The position numbers were made by a program, and so were the translations under genes. Below, piece by piece: positions 16,906 to 24,892 of a stretch of DNA of 64,000 nucleotides; the first letter of the stretch is position 1, and each line of letters begins with the position of its first letter. The stretch is taken from assembly GCA_002292815.1 (NCBI GenBank), contig DBBX01000028.1, positions 205,773-269,772 of the forward strand. The letters are read 5' to 3'. A model generated the notes under the pieces. It was not told the origin of the DNA. It saw only the letters and a list, made by a program, of their open reading frames with translations, and searched no databases. The stretch is from Thiotrichaceae bacterium UBA973. Its GTDB lineage: Bacteria; Pseudomonadota; Gammaproteobacteria; Eutrophobiales; Eutrophobiaceae.

Positions 16906-17912
16906 TCAACCTCTTCAATTTGAGCTGAACCACGGATTAGCAAACCCGGGTTTTCTTTAATCTGCCGCGTGAATTCATGAATATTTCTACTACTTCCTTC
17001 AAGATGATGAGTGATCGCATCGATATGCGTAGACATTACTGACAAAGTCTTCTGCAGATCAGTGAGAGAATCACTCATTTTGCCATCATTATCTTCAAGT
17101 ATATAATTAACATCACCAGTGACTTTATCAATATTACTCAAGAGTAGGTCCATTGACTTTCTCGTATCATCTATATTAGCGACTAGCTCATTCATCCCTG
17201 TTGAAGCGTTACTCATATTTCCCAAAAAATTCGTTAAGTTTTCCTGATTTTGACTATTAAACACCTTTTGTAAATCTTCTGATGTCTGATTAAGGTTACT
17301 AATTAACGTATCAACCTTGCTGACCATATTAGCCTGTTCAACCTGCTTACCAAAATTTTCAAGCAAGGGCTTAATGGTATTCTTTGTTATATCGGTTAGT
17401 TCTGTTGACACAGATAAAACCTGTTTATTTATATTATCCAGTAACGGTTTAATACTACTGTTAGACAGCTCACGGAGGTCTGAAGCAACTTCGTTTACCG
17501 TAGCAAAAATATTAGCAGCTTCTCTACCAGTTATTTCTGAACCCGGCTCAAGCAAGACATCGCTGTCTCCTTCTGCAATATCGATAGTCACAGCAGCTAG
17601 TAGACCAGAGGCTACTATCTTGGCGATACTATCGACAGGTATAGGCCACTCTTTTTCTATTGACAGCGTTAATCGGTAATTGGTTTTACCCTCTTCCCGT
17701 ATTGGTTCAATAATTTCAACCTGTCCAACTTTATAGCCTTCAAATGCGACGGGAGTCCCGTATTTAATACCTGAAACATTATGATAGGTAACAAAATATT
17801 TCTCTGTCGGTCCGTTACTACCCATGATTTGATAAAGAAATACAAAGAAACTAATTAAAACAAGTATGACAAGAGAGCCTACAACAAGGTAATTAATATT
17901 ATCGCGTTTCAT
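16902..17912 (-). CDS. mlaD: MCE-domain substrate-binding protein (MlaD-like)
   Basis: Inner-membrane-anchored MCE protein of a phospholipid ABC transporter. A membrane helix lies at about 9-30; the MCE domain (about 38-115) has YHNVSGIKYGTPVAFEGYKVG, the signature opening. The long C-terminal part (about 130-330) is helical, rich in Ser, Asn and Leu, and likely forms a periplasmic coiled coil or tube, as in PqiB/YebT-like or long MlaD forms. At 336 residues it is much longer than E. coli MlaD (183). It sits 8 bases after the ATPase gene. Confidence 0.88.
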   Translation of the reverse strand: MKRDNINYLVVGSLVILVLISFFVFLYQIMGSNGPTEKYFVTYHNVSGIKYGTPVAFEGYKVGQVEIIEPIREEGKTNYRLTLSIEKEWPIPVDSIAKIVASGLLAAVTIDIAEGDSDVLLEPGSEITGREAANIFATVNEVASDLRELSNSSIKPLLDNINKQVLSVSTELTDITKNTIKPLLENFGKQVEQANMVSKVDTLISNLNQTSEDLQKVFNSQNQENLTNFLGNMSNASTGMNELVANIDDTRKSMDLLLSNIDKVTGDVNYILEDNDGKMSDSLTDLQKTLSVMSTHIDAITHHLEGSSRNIHEFTRQIKENPGLLIRGSAQIEEVE

Positions 17913-17920
17913 AATCTTTA

Positions 17921-18718
17921 CTACATACCTGTTAATCGATTTAAATATTCATCTGCTTTGACTTCTTCATTACTGGGCCGTCGATTTAATAATGATTGTA
18001 TTCGTTCATTATCAGAATTTTTAATATTTTCTACTGTATCAGTCATCAGGATATTGCCTTGATCGAGCACAGTAATTCTGTCCGCAATTTTAAAAGCACT
18101 TTCAAGTTCATGCGTAACGACAACGATCGTCATTTTCATTGCATCTCTTAAATTCAAAATAAGTTCATCTAACTCTGCGGAAACAACCGGATCAAGTCCT
18201 GCGGAAGGCTCATCAAAGAACATCAACTTTGGATCCATAACAATCGCACGTGCAACGGCAGCGCGTTTAATCATGCCGCCAGATAACTCTGCTGGCATTA
18301 ATTTTTCAAACCCACCAAGATTAACAACCTCAAGCTTCATCCTGGCCATAATCTCCATCGTTTTTTCATCTAGGCGCGTATGTTCACGTAATGGTAATTG
18401 AACATTTTCACCAATCGACATTGAACTTAATAATGCCCCGCCCTGAAATGCTACTCCCATGTTTTGTCTCAGTTGATGCATTTCTGTATTACTGATTTTG
18501 GTAATATCCTTACCAAGCAAATTGATACTACCGCTGGTAGGAACACCGAGTCCTAGTAAATAACGTAATAATGTACTTTTACCCGAACCACTACCCCCCA
18601 TAATGATCATTATCTCACCTTCATTAATCGTCAGATTAATGCCGTGTAAAATCTCACGTGGTCCGTAATGCGTTACCAGATCGACAACCTCAATAGCTGC
18701 GCTATTATTATTTGTCAT
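17921..18718 (-). CDS. mlaF: Phospholipid ABC transporter ATPase (MlaF-like)
   Basis: Cytoplasmic ATPase of the MCE transporter. Walker A GGSGSGKST (41-49), Q-loop FQGGALLSSMSIGENVQLPL, signature LSGGMIKRAAVARAI, Walker B LMFFDEPSAGLDP and switch VVTHELESAF are intact. The Q-loop sequence is typical of MlaF rather than general ABC ATPases. In E. coli, MlaF binds the STAS protein MlaB; here a STAS gene lies just upstream, beyond the permease gene. There are 2 bases between the mlaE stop and this start region. Confidence 0.93.
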   Translation of the reverse strand: MTNNNSAAIEVVDLVTHYGPREILHGINLTINEGEIMIIMGGSGSGKSTLLRYLLGLGVPTSGSINLLGKDITKISNTEMHQLRQNMGVAFQGGALLSSMSIGENVQLPLREHTRLDEKTMEIMARMKLEVVNLGGFEKLMPAELSGGMIKRAAVARAIVMDPKLMFFDEPSAGLDPVVSAELDELILNLRDAMKMTIVVVTHELESAFKIADRITVLDQGNILMTDTVENIKNSDNERIQSLLNRRPSNEEVKADEYLNRLTGM

Positions 18719-18721
18719 TAT

Positions 18722-19534
18722 TTACAGGTTTAAAAAATATGTAAAAATCATATCAGCAATGACGATATATGATATTGAAAGCACTACAGAACGTGTTGTT
18801 GCCTTACCGACACCTTCCGCACCACCGGTTACTGAAAAACCATTACTAACACCAACTAAAGTAATAATTAATGCAAAAATAAGACTCTTAAATATTCCCT
18901 GCATCACATCAACTACTGCCAGGGCTGATAACGTTCTATCGGCATAAGCATCAAAACTCAAACCAATTTCAATACTTGTATATACAGCGCCGCCTAAAAG
19001 AGCCGCCATATCTGAAAAGAAAGTCAATACAGGAAGCATAATCATCATTGCAAACAAGGACGGAGCTACCAGATATCTCACCGGATTGATTCCCATAACG
19101 CGTAACGCATCTATCTCTTGATTGACTTGCATCGTGCCGATTTTTGCTGCCAATGATGAACCTGTCCTACCAGCAATTAGTATACCGGTTATTAATGGAC
19201 CAAATTCTCTGGTAACTGATAATGCAACGCCAACGACAACCTGGGATTCAGCACCAAATGTCTTCAGGTTATAGATCATTTGAATCGCTAACATGACGCC
19301 GATTGAAAATGACAAGACGAATACAATCGGGCATGCTGCTATTCCCATTGTCATCATTTGCGAAAATATGGATGGAATTCTAACTGGTCGTTTTATGAAT
19401 GGACCGACCAGGATCCAGAAAAGTGATTCCGCTAATAAAGCAGAATAGTAACCCGCTTCTTCTATTAACTTTACAGTTGAACGTCCAAGGAGTTCTAATG
19501 AATTAGTTAATGGATGAGTAGCGGTTTCAGGCAT
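18722..19534 (-). CDS. mlaE: Phospholipid ABC transporter permease (MlaE-like)
   Basis: Integral membrane permease of the MlaE family, 270 residues, with about five or six membrane segments. Family marks include ALSVTREFGPLITGILIAGR, SSLAAKIGTMQVNQEIDALR and VMGINPVRYLVAPS. The start overlaps the end of the STAS gene by eight bases, coupling the two. The N-terminal 40 residues are more polar than in E. coli MlaE and may lie in the cytoplasm. Confidence 0.94.
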   Translation of the reverse strand: MPETATHPLTNSLELLGRSTVKLIEEAGYYSALLAESLFWILVGPFIKRPVRIPSIFSQMMTMGIAACPIVFVLSFSIGVMLAIQMIYNLKTFGAESQVVVGVALSVTREFGPLITGILIAGRTGSSLAAKIGTMQVNQEIDALRVMGINPVRYLVAPSLFAMMIMLPVLTFFSDMAALLGGAVYTSIEIGLSFDAYADRTLSALAVVDVMQGIFKSLIFALIITLVGVSNGFSVTGGAEGVGKATTRSVVLSISYIVIADMIFTYFLNL

Positions 19535-19859
19535 CCTCGTTTTCGAACTCTGCTACCGAATCATGTATAGGAAAAACTTTATCAAGCCGCGCTAGCTTTA
19601 AGACACTCATTGCAGCATCACTGACACCAACCAGACCAAACTTTAAAGTCTTCTTTTTTGCTGTCTGATAACCTTCAACCAAACTGGCAACACCAGAACT
19701 ATCTATATAACTTACCTTGCCAAGGTCAATTAATAGGTTTTTGTTCGCTTGTAACACATCAAGAATACTCTTCCGTGCCTCGGGTGAGCACGATAGGTCA
19801 ATATCACCTTCCAGTCTAATAATCGTATACATTTGCCCTTCCTGTGTAATGATATTCAT
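19527..19859 (-). CDS. STAS-domain protein, anti-sigma-antagonist/MlaB-like
   Basis: A 110-residue single STAS domain. It has IIRLEGDIDLSCSPEARK at about 13-30 and VSYIDSSGVASLVEGYQ at about 49-65. The latter is almost the phosphoacceptor loop of SpoIIAA/RsbV, with the acceptor expected at Ser54 (D53-S54-S55-G56). In E. coli the equivalent MlaB loop regulates the Mla ATPase. Position says the same: it overlaps mlaE downstream by eight bases, and the RsbW-like kinase gene is 22 bases upstream. It can therefore be both a partner-switch antagonist and the transporter's STAS subunit. Confidence 0.9.
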   Translation of the reverse strand: MNIITQEGQMYTIIRLEGDIDLSCSPEARKSILDVLQANKNLLIDLGKVSYIDSSGVASLVEGYQTAKKKTLKFGLVGVSDAAMSVLKLARLDKVFPIHDSVAEFENEDA

Positions 19860-19881
19860 GTTTAATACTCACATTTTATTA

Positions 19882-20310
19882 TTAACTTATTTTTTTTGTC
19901 ATCTCAAGGTAGTTTCCATTTCCCTCCTCAAGATGTCCCCTGTCGCATTCATCCATAATTTCGTTAATGAAGTGCGTTCCTAGCCCACCTGGACGTAAAT
20001 CGTCTAGATCTCTAGGCTTTACTGAATCTAAATCTATTGGATTTGCGTAGTCCACTAACCTGAAATGAACCTTGCCATCATTATTGAGCATTTGCAGTAC
20101 AATTTCACCCAATTCATTACCTTGATAAGCATGTTGAATAACATTCATACAAGCTTCATTTACAGCTATCACCAATTTATCTGATAAATCAGCACTGCAA
20201 CCAAGCACTTCTGCTGTCCTCTTAATCAGTGCCCGTATAAGACACAAACGCTCAGCTTTAGCTGGAAATCGAATCTCAAACAAGGTCTCTACACTCATTT
20301 CAAACAGCAC
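19882..20310 (-). CDS. RsbW/SpoIIAB-like serine kinase (GHKL ATPase)
   Basis: A 142-residue ATP-binding protein of the anti-sigma-factor kinase family. The N-box is AVNEACMNVIQHAY (about 49-62) and the glycine-rich lid is DLRPGGLGTHFINEIMDE (about 100-117). Such proteins phosphorylate a STAS partner on serine; many also bind a sigma factor. It overlaps the phosphatase gene upstream by 16 bases. No sigma factor gene is nearby, so the target is more likely the neighbouring STAS protein alone. Activity is inferred from family membership. Confidence 0.88.
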   Translation of the reverse strand: MLFEMSVETLFEIRFPAKAERLCLIRALIKRTAEVLGCSADLSDKLVIAVNEACMNVIQHAYQGNELGEIVLQMLNNDGKVHFRLVDYANPIDLDSVKPRDLDDLRPGGLGTHFINEIMDECDRGHLEEGNGNYLEMTKKIS

Positions 20311-21575
20311 TCAATAACCATTAAAGTAATATCATCATGTTGATGAACATTAGGATGTCGAATCTTCGCAACAATATCTTCCAGGCGTTTGGATGCTGTT
20401 ACTTCCGAGTTTTCTTCAATCAATTTAATCAAACCGCTTACATCTAATAATTTCTGCTCTTGATTCAGACTCTCAGTAACACCATCTGTAAAAATATAAA
20501 CTGATCCACCATCAAGCTTAATGGTTGAAACAGGAAATTCAGTGCCTGGCAAAATACCAATCGGTGGAGCTCCCGCTTCTATTTCCTCAAACTTACCAGA
20601 ACAGTGATGAAACAATGGCGGTTGATGGCCTGCATTAGAATATGTAATCGTACATGTATTAGTATCAATAAAGCCTGAAACAATCGTAACAAACATTCCA
20701 TGAGATACTGTTTCACAGATCTCATCATTAACTCTGCTTAATAATTCACCAGGATCATCGATATTTTTTGCAAGGTGGTGCAATAAGCTACTGGCCTTTG
20801 CCATTAACATAGCGGCGTTCATTCCTTTTCCAGACACATCTGCCAAATTAAAATAGATTAAACCATCGTCACGCATAAAGAAGTCATAAAAATCCCCTGA
20901 CACTTCTAATGCGGGGACATTCATACCATTAACTGGAAAATTAATAATATCTGATATGTTAGGCAAAAGATCGAGTTGTATTTCTCTTGCCAATTCAAGC
21001 TCTTTGCGCATACGTTCTTGTTCAACCAAGGCATCTGCCATGCGGGCATTATTAATAGCTAAGGCTGCATAAGAAGCTAATGCCATAGAAAGGTGCTTGT
21101 CTTGATCGCCAAATAAATCGTCATTCTTCTTATTCAATAATTCCAGCGCACCAATACATTCGTTGCTAACGATTAATGGCACACAAAGAATCGAACGTGT
21201 CCGGAAACCAGAACCCATATCAACGTTCTTCGAAAAATCAGGATCGCTTTGCACATCACGAATCATCTGACTACTACGTGTCTTTACTGCCTTCCCAACA
21301 ATACCTTGTGTTGAAGATAGCCTTAAACCGGTAATATCAACTGGTCCCGCACATTCAACGCATACCAGTTCATTAGTATCAGTTTCTAGTAAAAATATTG
21401 ATGCTGCTTCAGCATTCATATATTCCATGAATTGCTCAATTGCATTATTTAAAGTCTGCGAAATATCTAATGTACTTGAGAAGCCTTGAGAGATTTCGGC
21501 TAATAACGCGAGTTGTTCTTCAAGCGAATGTGATTCACGTTTTTCAAATAAACTATATACGTTGCGTTTTAACAT
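20295..21575 (-). CDS. GAF-domain SpoIIE/RsbU-type PP2C phosphatase
   Basis: Cytoplasmic signal-sensing phosphatase, 426 residues. A GAF domain spans about 38-175 (AEAASIFLLETDTNEL, GIVGKAVKTR, CVPLIVSNECIGALELLNK), then a short helical linker (ERMRKELELAREIQLDLLP) and the phosphatase domain: VSGDFYDF, LADVSGKGMNAAMLMA, NAGHQPP, IFTDGVTE, and HDDITLMV near the end. All metal-site motifs are present. These enzymes dephosphorylate STAS-domain proteins. It shares its first base with the last base of the preceding DUF1841 gene and overlaps the RsbW-like gene. Confidence 0.92.
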   Translation of the reverse strand: MLKRNVYSLFEKRESHSLEEQLALLAEISQGFSSTLDISQTLNNAIEQFMEYMNAEAASIFLLETDTNELVCVECAGPVDITGLRLSSTQGIVGKAVKTRSSQMIRDVQSDPDFSKNVDMGSGFRTRSILCVPLIVSNECIGALELLNKKNDDLFGDQDKHLSMALASYAALAINNARMADALVEQERMRKELELAREIQLDLLPNISDIINFPVNGMNVPALEVSGDFYDFFMRDDGLIYFNLADVSGKGMNAAMLMAKASSLLHHLAKNIDDPGELLSRVNDEICETVSHGMFVTIVSGFIDTNTCTITYSNAGHQPPLFHHCSGKFEEIEAGAPPIGILPGTEFPVSTIKLDGGSVYIFTDGVTESLNQEQKLLDVSGLIKLIEENSEVTASKRLEDIVAKIRHPNVHQHDDITLMVIECCLK

Positions 21576-22000
21576 CAGCTAGCCTTATTCAAGCATTCTA
21601 AATAGTCATCATCATTTGGTAAGGCATTATTGCGTTGCGCTTCCCATAAGATACGTCCAAGACACTCCATCATTTTATGCTCTGCATCATGAGTAGAACT
21701 GGATTTAGTCATTATTTTTTTATAAGCATCATTAATGCCTGTCGGCCTGTTAGAACTTACTTGTTCTTTTAATGCTATATGCATCCCCATATGTAAAAAA
21801 GGATTCGTTTCATTTTGTTCGGGACTAAAATCATTTTCCTTTGAAGATTCTTCCACTTCAAGATAATGATGGTATTCAGGATGCTCCATAATCACATCCG
21901 AAATAATTGCCTCTATCGGTTCTAATGGAAGCTTGTTTTTTTGCTTACTCCATACCTGATAAAAGTAACTACGTGCCTCATCTCGATCTTGAACAAACAT
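21575..22000 (-). CDS. DUF1841 family protein
   Basis: A 141-residue soluble protein of the DUF1841 family, which is widespread in beta- and gammaproteobacteria. Recognisable stretches are the N-terminal RSYFYQVWSKQKNKLPLEPI, HPEYH and NPFLHMGMHIALKEQ, and the late HKMMECLGRILWEAQRN. Function is unknown. Its stop codon overlaps the first base of the phosphatase gene, and nth lies 60 bases upstream. Confidence 0.85.
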   Translation of the reverse strand: MFVQDRDEARSYFYQVWSKQKNKLPLEPIEAIISDVIMEHPEYHHYLEVEESSKENDFSPEQNETNPFLHMGMHIALKEQVSSNRPTGINDAYKKIMTKSSSTHDAEHKMMECLGRILWEAQRNNALPNDDDYLECLNKAS

Positions 22001-22060
22001 ATTTTCAGTTATTAATAATATTAAGGAAATCGTTATCTCTTGGTATTTTACGCTTGTTTA

Positions 22061-22705
22061 TCAATGTTCTGCATGCTTTTCGCGTTCTTTCCACTCACAT
22101 TCGTCAAATATCACACAACTTCCGCATCTCGGGCTGCGTGCGATACAGGTATAACGCCCATGCAATATTAGCCAATGATGTGCATCTTGTTTAAATTCAT
22201 CGGGGATAAACTTTAATAAACGCTGCTCAACTTGATTTACGTTTTTTCCCGGCGCGATACCCGTACGGTTTGATACCCGGAAAATATGTGTATCAACGGC
22301 AATAGTCGGTTCACCAAAGGCGGTATTTAAAATGACATTTGCTGTCTTGCGCCCCACCCCAGGCAAGCTCTCTAATGATTCTCGATCTCGTGGGACTTCA
22401 CTATTAAATTTACCTACAAGAACCCGGCAAGTCTCAATAATATTTGTTGCCTTATTGTTATAAAGGCCAATAGTCTTGATATAAGTTTTAAGTTTTATTA
22501 AACCCAATGCATAAATTGCCTCGGGGGTATTGGCAACCGCATATAATTTATTAGTAGCTTTATTGACACCAACATCTGTCGCTTGCGCTGAAAGAATAAC
22601 GGCAATCAATAACTCAAATGGCGTTTGATAAACCAACTCTGTTGTAGGGGAAGGGTTTTGTTCTCGTAATATGCTGAATATGCGTGTTCGTTTTTCTTTA
22701 TTCAA
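22061..22705 (-). CDS. nth: Endonuclease III
   Basis: Base-excision-repair DNA glycosylase/AP lyase for oxidised pyrimidines. The helix-hairpin-helix LPGVGRKTANV contains catalytic Lys120, and Asp138 follows in IAVDTHIFRVSNR. The [4Fe-4S] cluster Cys are 187, 194, 197 and 203 (C-x6-C-x2-C-x5-C). All these numbers match E. coli Nth exactly; length 214 against 211. An rnfE-like gene lies 17 bases upstream, the same neighbour as in E. coli (rsxE-nth). Confidence 0.98.
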   Translation of the reverse strand: MNKEKRTRIFSILREQNPSPTTELVYQTPFELLIAVILSAQATDVGVNKATNKLYAVANTPEAIYALGLIKLKTYIKTIGLYNNKATNIIETCRVLVGKFNSEVPRDRESLESLPGVGRKTANVILNTAFGEPTIAVDTHIFRVSNRTGIAPGKNVNQVEQRLLKFIPDEFKQDAHHWLILHGRYTCIARSPRCGSCVIFDECEWKEREKHAEH

Positions 22706-22722
22706 GGCTTTTCACTCTTCAA

Positions 22723-23271
22723 TTAGTCAGTAACTTGATTACTTTTAAGCAAGTTAATTGTCGCAAATAACAAGCCCAATAAAATAAAGCTACCTGCAGG
22801 TGAGTCGATAATCGAAAACATATCAAACAATCCTTTCAGGAAACCAAAAATAATAAAGAAAATTAAAACTGCTATTACGACACCAGAAACATAAATCATC
22901 GTAGATTTATAATCCGGCTTAGAAAAAACCTCTTCGCCAAGAGAGATAACCAAACTATTAATTACTAATAATGGTAAAAACAAACCTATCTTATCTGCAA
23001 CAAAATAAATTTCTGAATTTAGTAACATTCTTGCTACTAAAGTTACAGTGACGCTGACAATCAGAACGCTGACGAGCTTTTGATGTGATGGGATAAAACT
23101 ACTTATGAAATATAATGTCGACGTTAGAATTACAATCAGAAATAATGAGATCAATCCTATACTAATTGCATCATTTAACGAGCTCACAACCAAAAATAAA
23201 GGTGCTAATGCTAATAAGCCAGTTTGATTTTTATTATTGAATAATCTTTGAATCATAGCAGTATGATGCAT
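22723..23271 (-). CDS. Divergent RnfE/NqrD-family membrane protein lacking iron-ligand cysteines
   Basis: A 182-residue protein with about six membrane helices and the overall RnfE pattern: LLALAPLFLVVSSLNDAISI at the start, LFLPLLVINSLVI in the middle, and the PAGSFILLGLL ending. In RnfE/RnfA each half carries a Cys (LGLCP and TNCIV) that helps bind a membrane-buried iron centre. Here these positions are Ala23 and Ser106. No other rnf gene is in the window. The adjacency to nth is conserved, so this looks like the survivor of an rnf operon that has lost its electron-transfer role. A new function is possible but unknown. Confidence 0.75.
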   Translation of the reverse strand: MHHTAMIQRLFNNKNQTGLLALAPLFLVVSSLNDAISIGLISLFLIVILTSTLYFISSFIPSHQKLVSVLIVSVTVTLVARMLLNSEIYFVADKIGLFLPLLVINSLVISLGEEVFSKPDYKSTMIYVSGVVIAVLIFFIIFGFLKGLFDMFSIIDSPAGSFILLGLLFATINLLKSNQVTD

Positions 23272-23414
23272 TCAAATTTTTAAAAGATAATTCTATTTGA
23301 TTTACTCTCGGTACGCACCTGTAAAAACACTCTCTCAATATACACATCATATTATTAGAAATAAATTCCAGTTTACTGCGATAATAGTATTTTATTATTC
23401 GCATAAAATGACTC

Positions 23415-24290
23415 ATGAAATTAGCCTCATATAAATTCAACAACACAATTTCAATAGGTGCCATAACGAATGAAGGCCTCTGCCCTGCGGCATCTCACTA
23501 TAATGGTAAAAATGGCCTGATGCGCTTTCTAGAAGCTGGGGATACAGCTTTATTGGATCTAAGCAATAAAATAAACACACCATCAAATTATATATCTCTA
23601 GACGATGTACAACTCCTTACACCCATAGCAAAACCGAATAAGTTCTTTGGTGTTAGTCTGAATTACGCTGATCACATCGAAGAGACCGGGTTAGATAAAC
23701 CCGAATACCCTACTTTTTTTAATAAACAAAATAGCTGTGTCATTGGACCGGGCGATGCCATCCATAGACCTCGAGTATCTGAAAAACTCGATTATGAAGG
23801 TGAACTTGGTATTGTCATCGGCAAACGTTGTCGCCATATCAGTCGCGAGCAAGCAGCTTCCGTTATTGCGGCCTATACCATCGTTAATGATGTCAGCGTT
23901 CGTGACTGGCAGATGCGTTCTCATACATGGACCTTGGGGAAGTCTTTTGACACGCATGGCCCGGTAGGTCCTTGGTTAGTTACCAGCGATGAAGTAGGTG
24001 ACCCACATATACTGTCTATCAAGACCTGGGTAAATGAAGAACTACGTCAGAATTTCAATACCGAAAATATGGTTTTTGATTGCTATTATCTGGTTGAATA
24101 CCTATCTCAAGTGATGACATTGGAGCCGGGAGACATTATTGCGACCGGAACTGGCAGTGGTGTTGGAGTTAAGATGAAACCGCGTGGTTATATGAGACCG
24201 GGTGATGAGGTCAAGATTGAAATTGAAAAGATTGGTGTATTGAAAAATCCAATCATAGCAGAGCCGGCCTCATTCAGCTTTATCAATTAG
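23415..24290 (+). CDS. Fumarylacetoacetate hydrolase family protein
   Basis: A 291-residue FAH-superfamily enzyme (C-C bond hydrolase or decarboxylase/isomerase of small oxo-acids). The C-terminal catalytic domain starts near 75 with NKFFGVSLNYADHIEE, followed by KLDYEGELGIVIGKRC with the metal-binding Glu residues, VNDVSVRDWQMR, GKSFDTHGPVGPWLVT and DIIATGTGSGVG. The N-terminal 70 residues are the usual small domain. The substrate cannot be assigned. It stands alone between a divergent RnfE-like gene and a convergent gene 5 bases away. Confidence 0.92.
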   Translation: MKLASYKFNNTISIGAITNEGLCPAASHYNGKNGLMRFLEAGDTALLDLSNKINTPSNYISLDDVQLLTPIAKPNKFFGVSLNYADHIEETGLDKPEYPTFFNKQNSCVIGPGDAIHRPRVSEKLDYEGELGIVIGKRCRHISREQAASVIAAYTIVNDVSVRDWQMRSHTWTLGKSFDTHGPVGPWLVTSDEVGDPHILSIKTWVNEELRQNFNTENMVFDCYYLVEYLSQVMTLEPGDIIATGTGSGVGVKMKPRGYMRPGDEVKIEIEKIGVLKNPIIAEPASFSFIN

Positions 24291-24295
24291 ATTTT

Positions 24296-24892
24296 TCAGC
24301 TTTGTAAATATGCTCCTGAATCAATTTTTTCTAATAGCGCTTGCATATAATCGAATCGATGAAGTGCATTATCCATTTCCAGTAACGATTGCTTGGCACT
24401 TATCTCAAACGGTAATAACTCTGCCAATCGATCACTGACCCAAGCCGCTTCTTCAAACCGTTCTGGCACGTCCAGCAGTGGCAATTCATAGCGATTGGCT
24501 ATCTCCTTAAGTAATTCAGAAAAATTCTGATATGTGACCGGTAGAAGCTCATCATCTTCATCCAATAAAGTGACATCCCCTATACATAAATTATCTTTTT
24601 GCACATCATAGCTCTCAACCTTGAAACGGCGTTCACCGATCACTTTAATTCCAAGCAAGCCATCATCCATCTGATCCCAATCACTAATTTTGACATAAGT
24701 GCCCATCGCGAAAAAATCAGTCAGCCCCTCTGCTGCTTCTCCCTCACGTATTAAACAAATACCAAAGCCACTGTCTGAGCGTAAGCATTCACTTACCATA
24801 TCAAGGTATCGTGGCTCAAATAGACGTAATTGCAATTCTCCTTGTGGGAATAGAACTATATTCAGTGGAAATAGAGGAATCTTCATGATCAA
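24296..24892 (-). CDS. LON substrate-binding-domain protein
   Basis: A 198-residue protein consisting of a LON N-terminal domain only (PLFPLNIVLFPQGELQLRLFEPRYLDMV at its start, then FGICLIREGEAAE and GERRFKVESY). It has no ATPase or protease domain. Such proteins are common and of uncertain role, probably binding peptides or unfolded protein. It starts within the last four bases of mpl (ATGA overlap), so it is translationally coupled to it. Confidence 0.9.
   Translation of the reverse strand: MIMKIPLFPLNIVLFPQGELQLRLFEPRYLDMVSECLRSDSGFGICLIREGEAAEGLTDFFAMGTYVKISDWDQMDDGLLGIKVIGERRFKVESYDVQKDNLCIGDVTLLDEDDELLPVTYQNFSELLKEIANRYELPLLDVPERFEEAAWVSDRLAELLPFEISAKQSLLEMDNALHRFDYMQALLEKIDSGAYLQS

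Noticed and set aside
22061..23271. An rnf operon
   Set aside because: Only one RnfE-like gene is present and it lacks the iron-ligand cysteines; no rnfABCDG genes are in the window.
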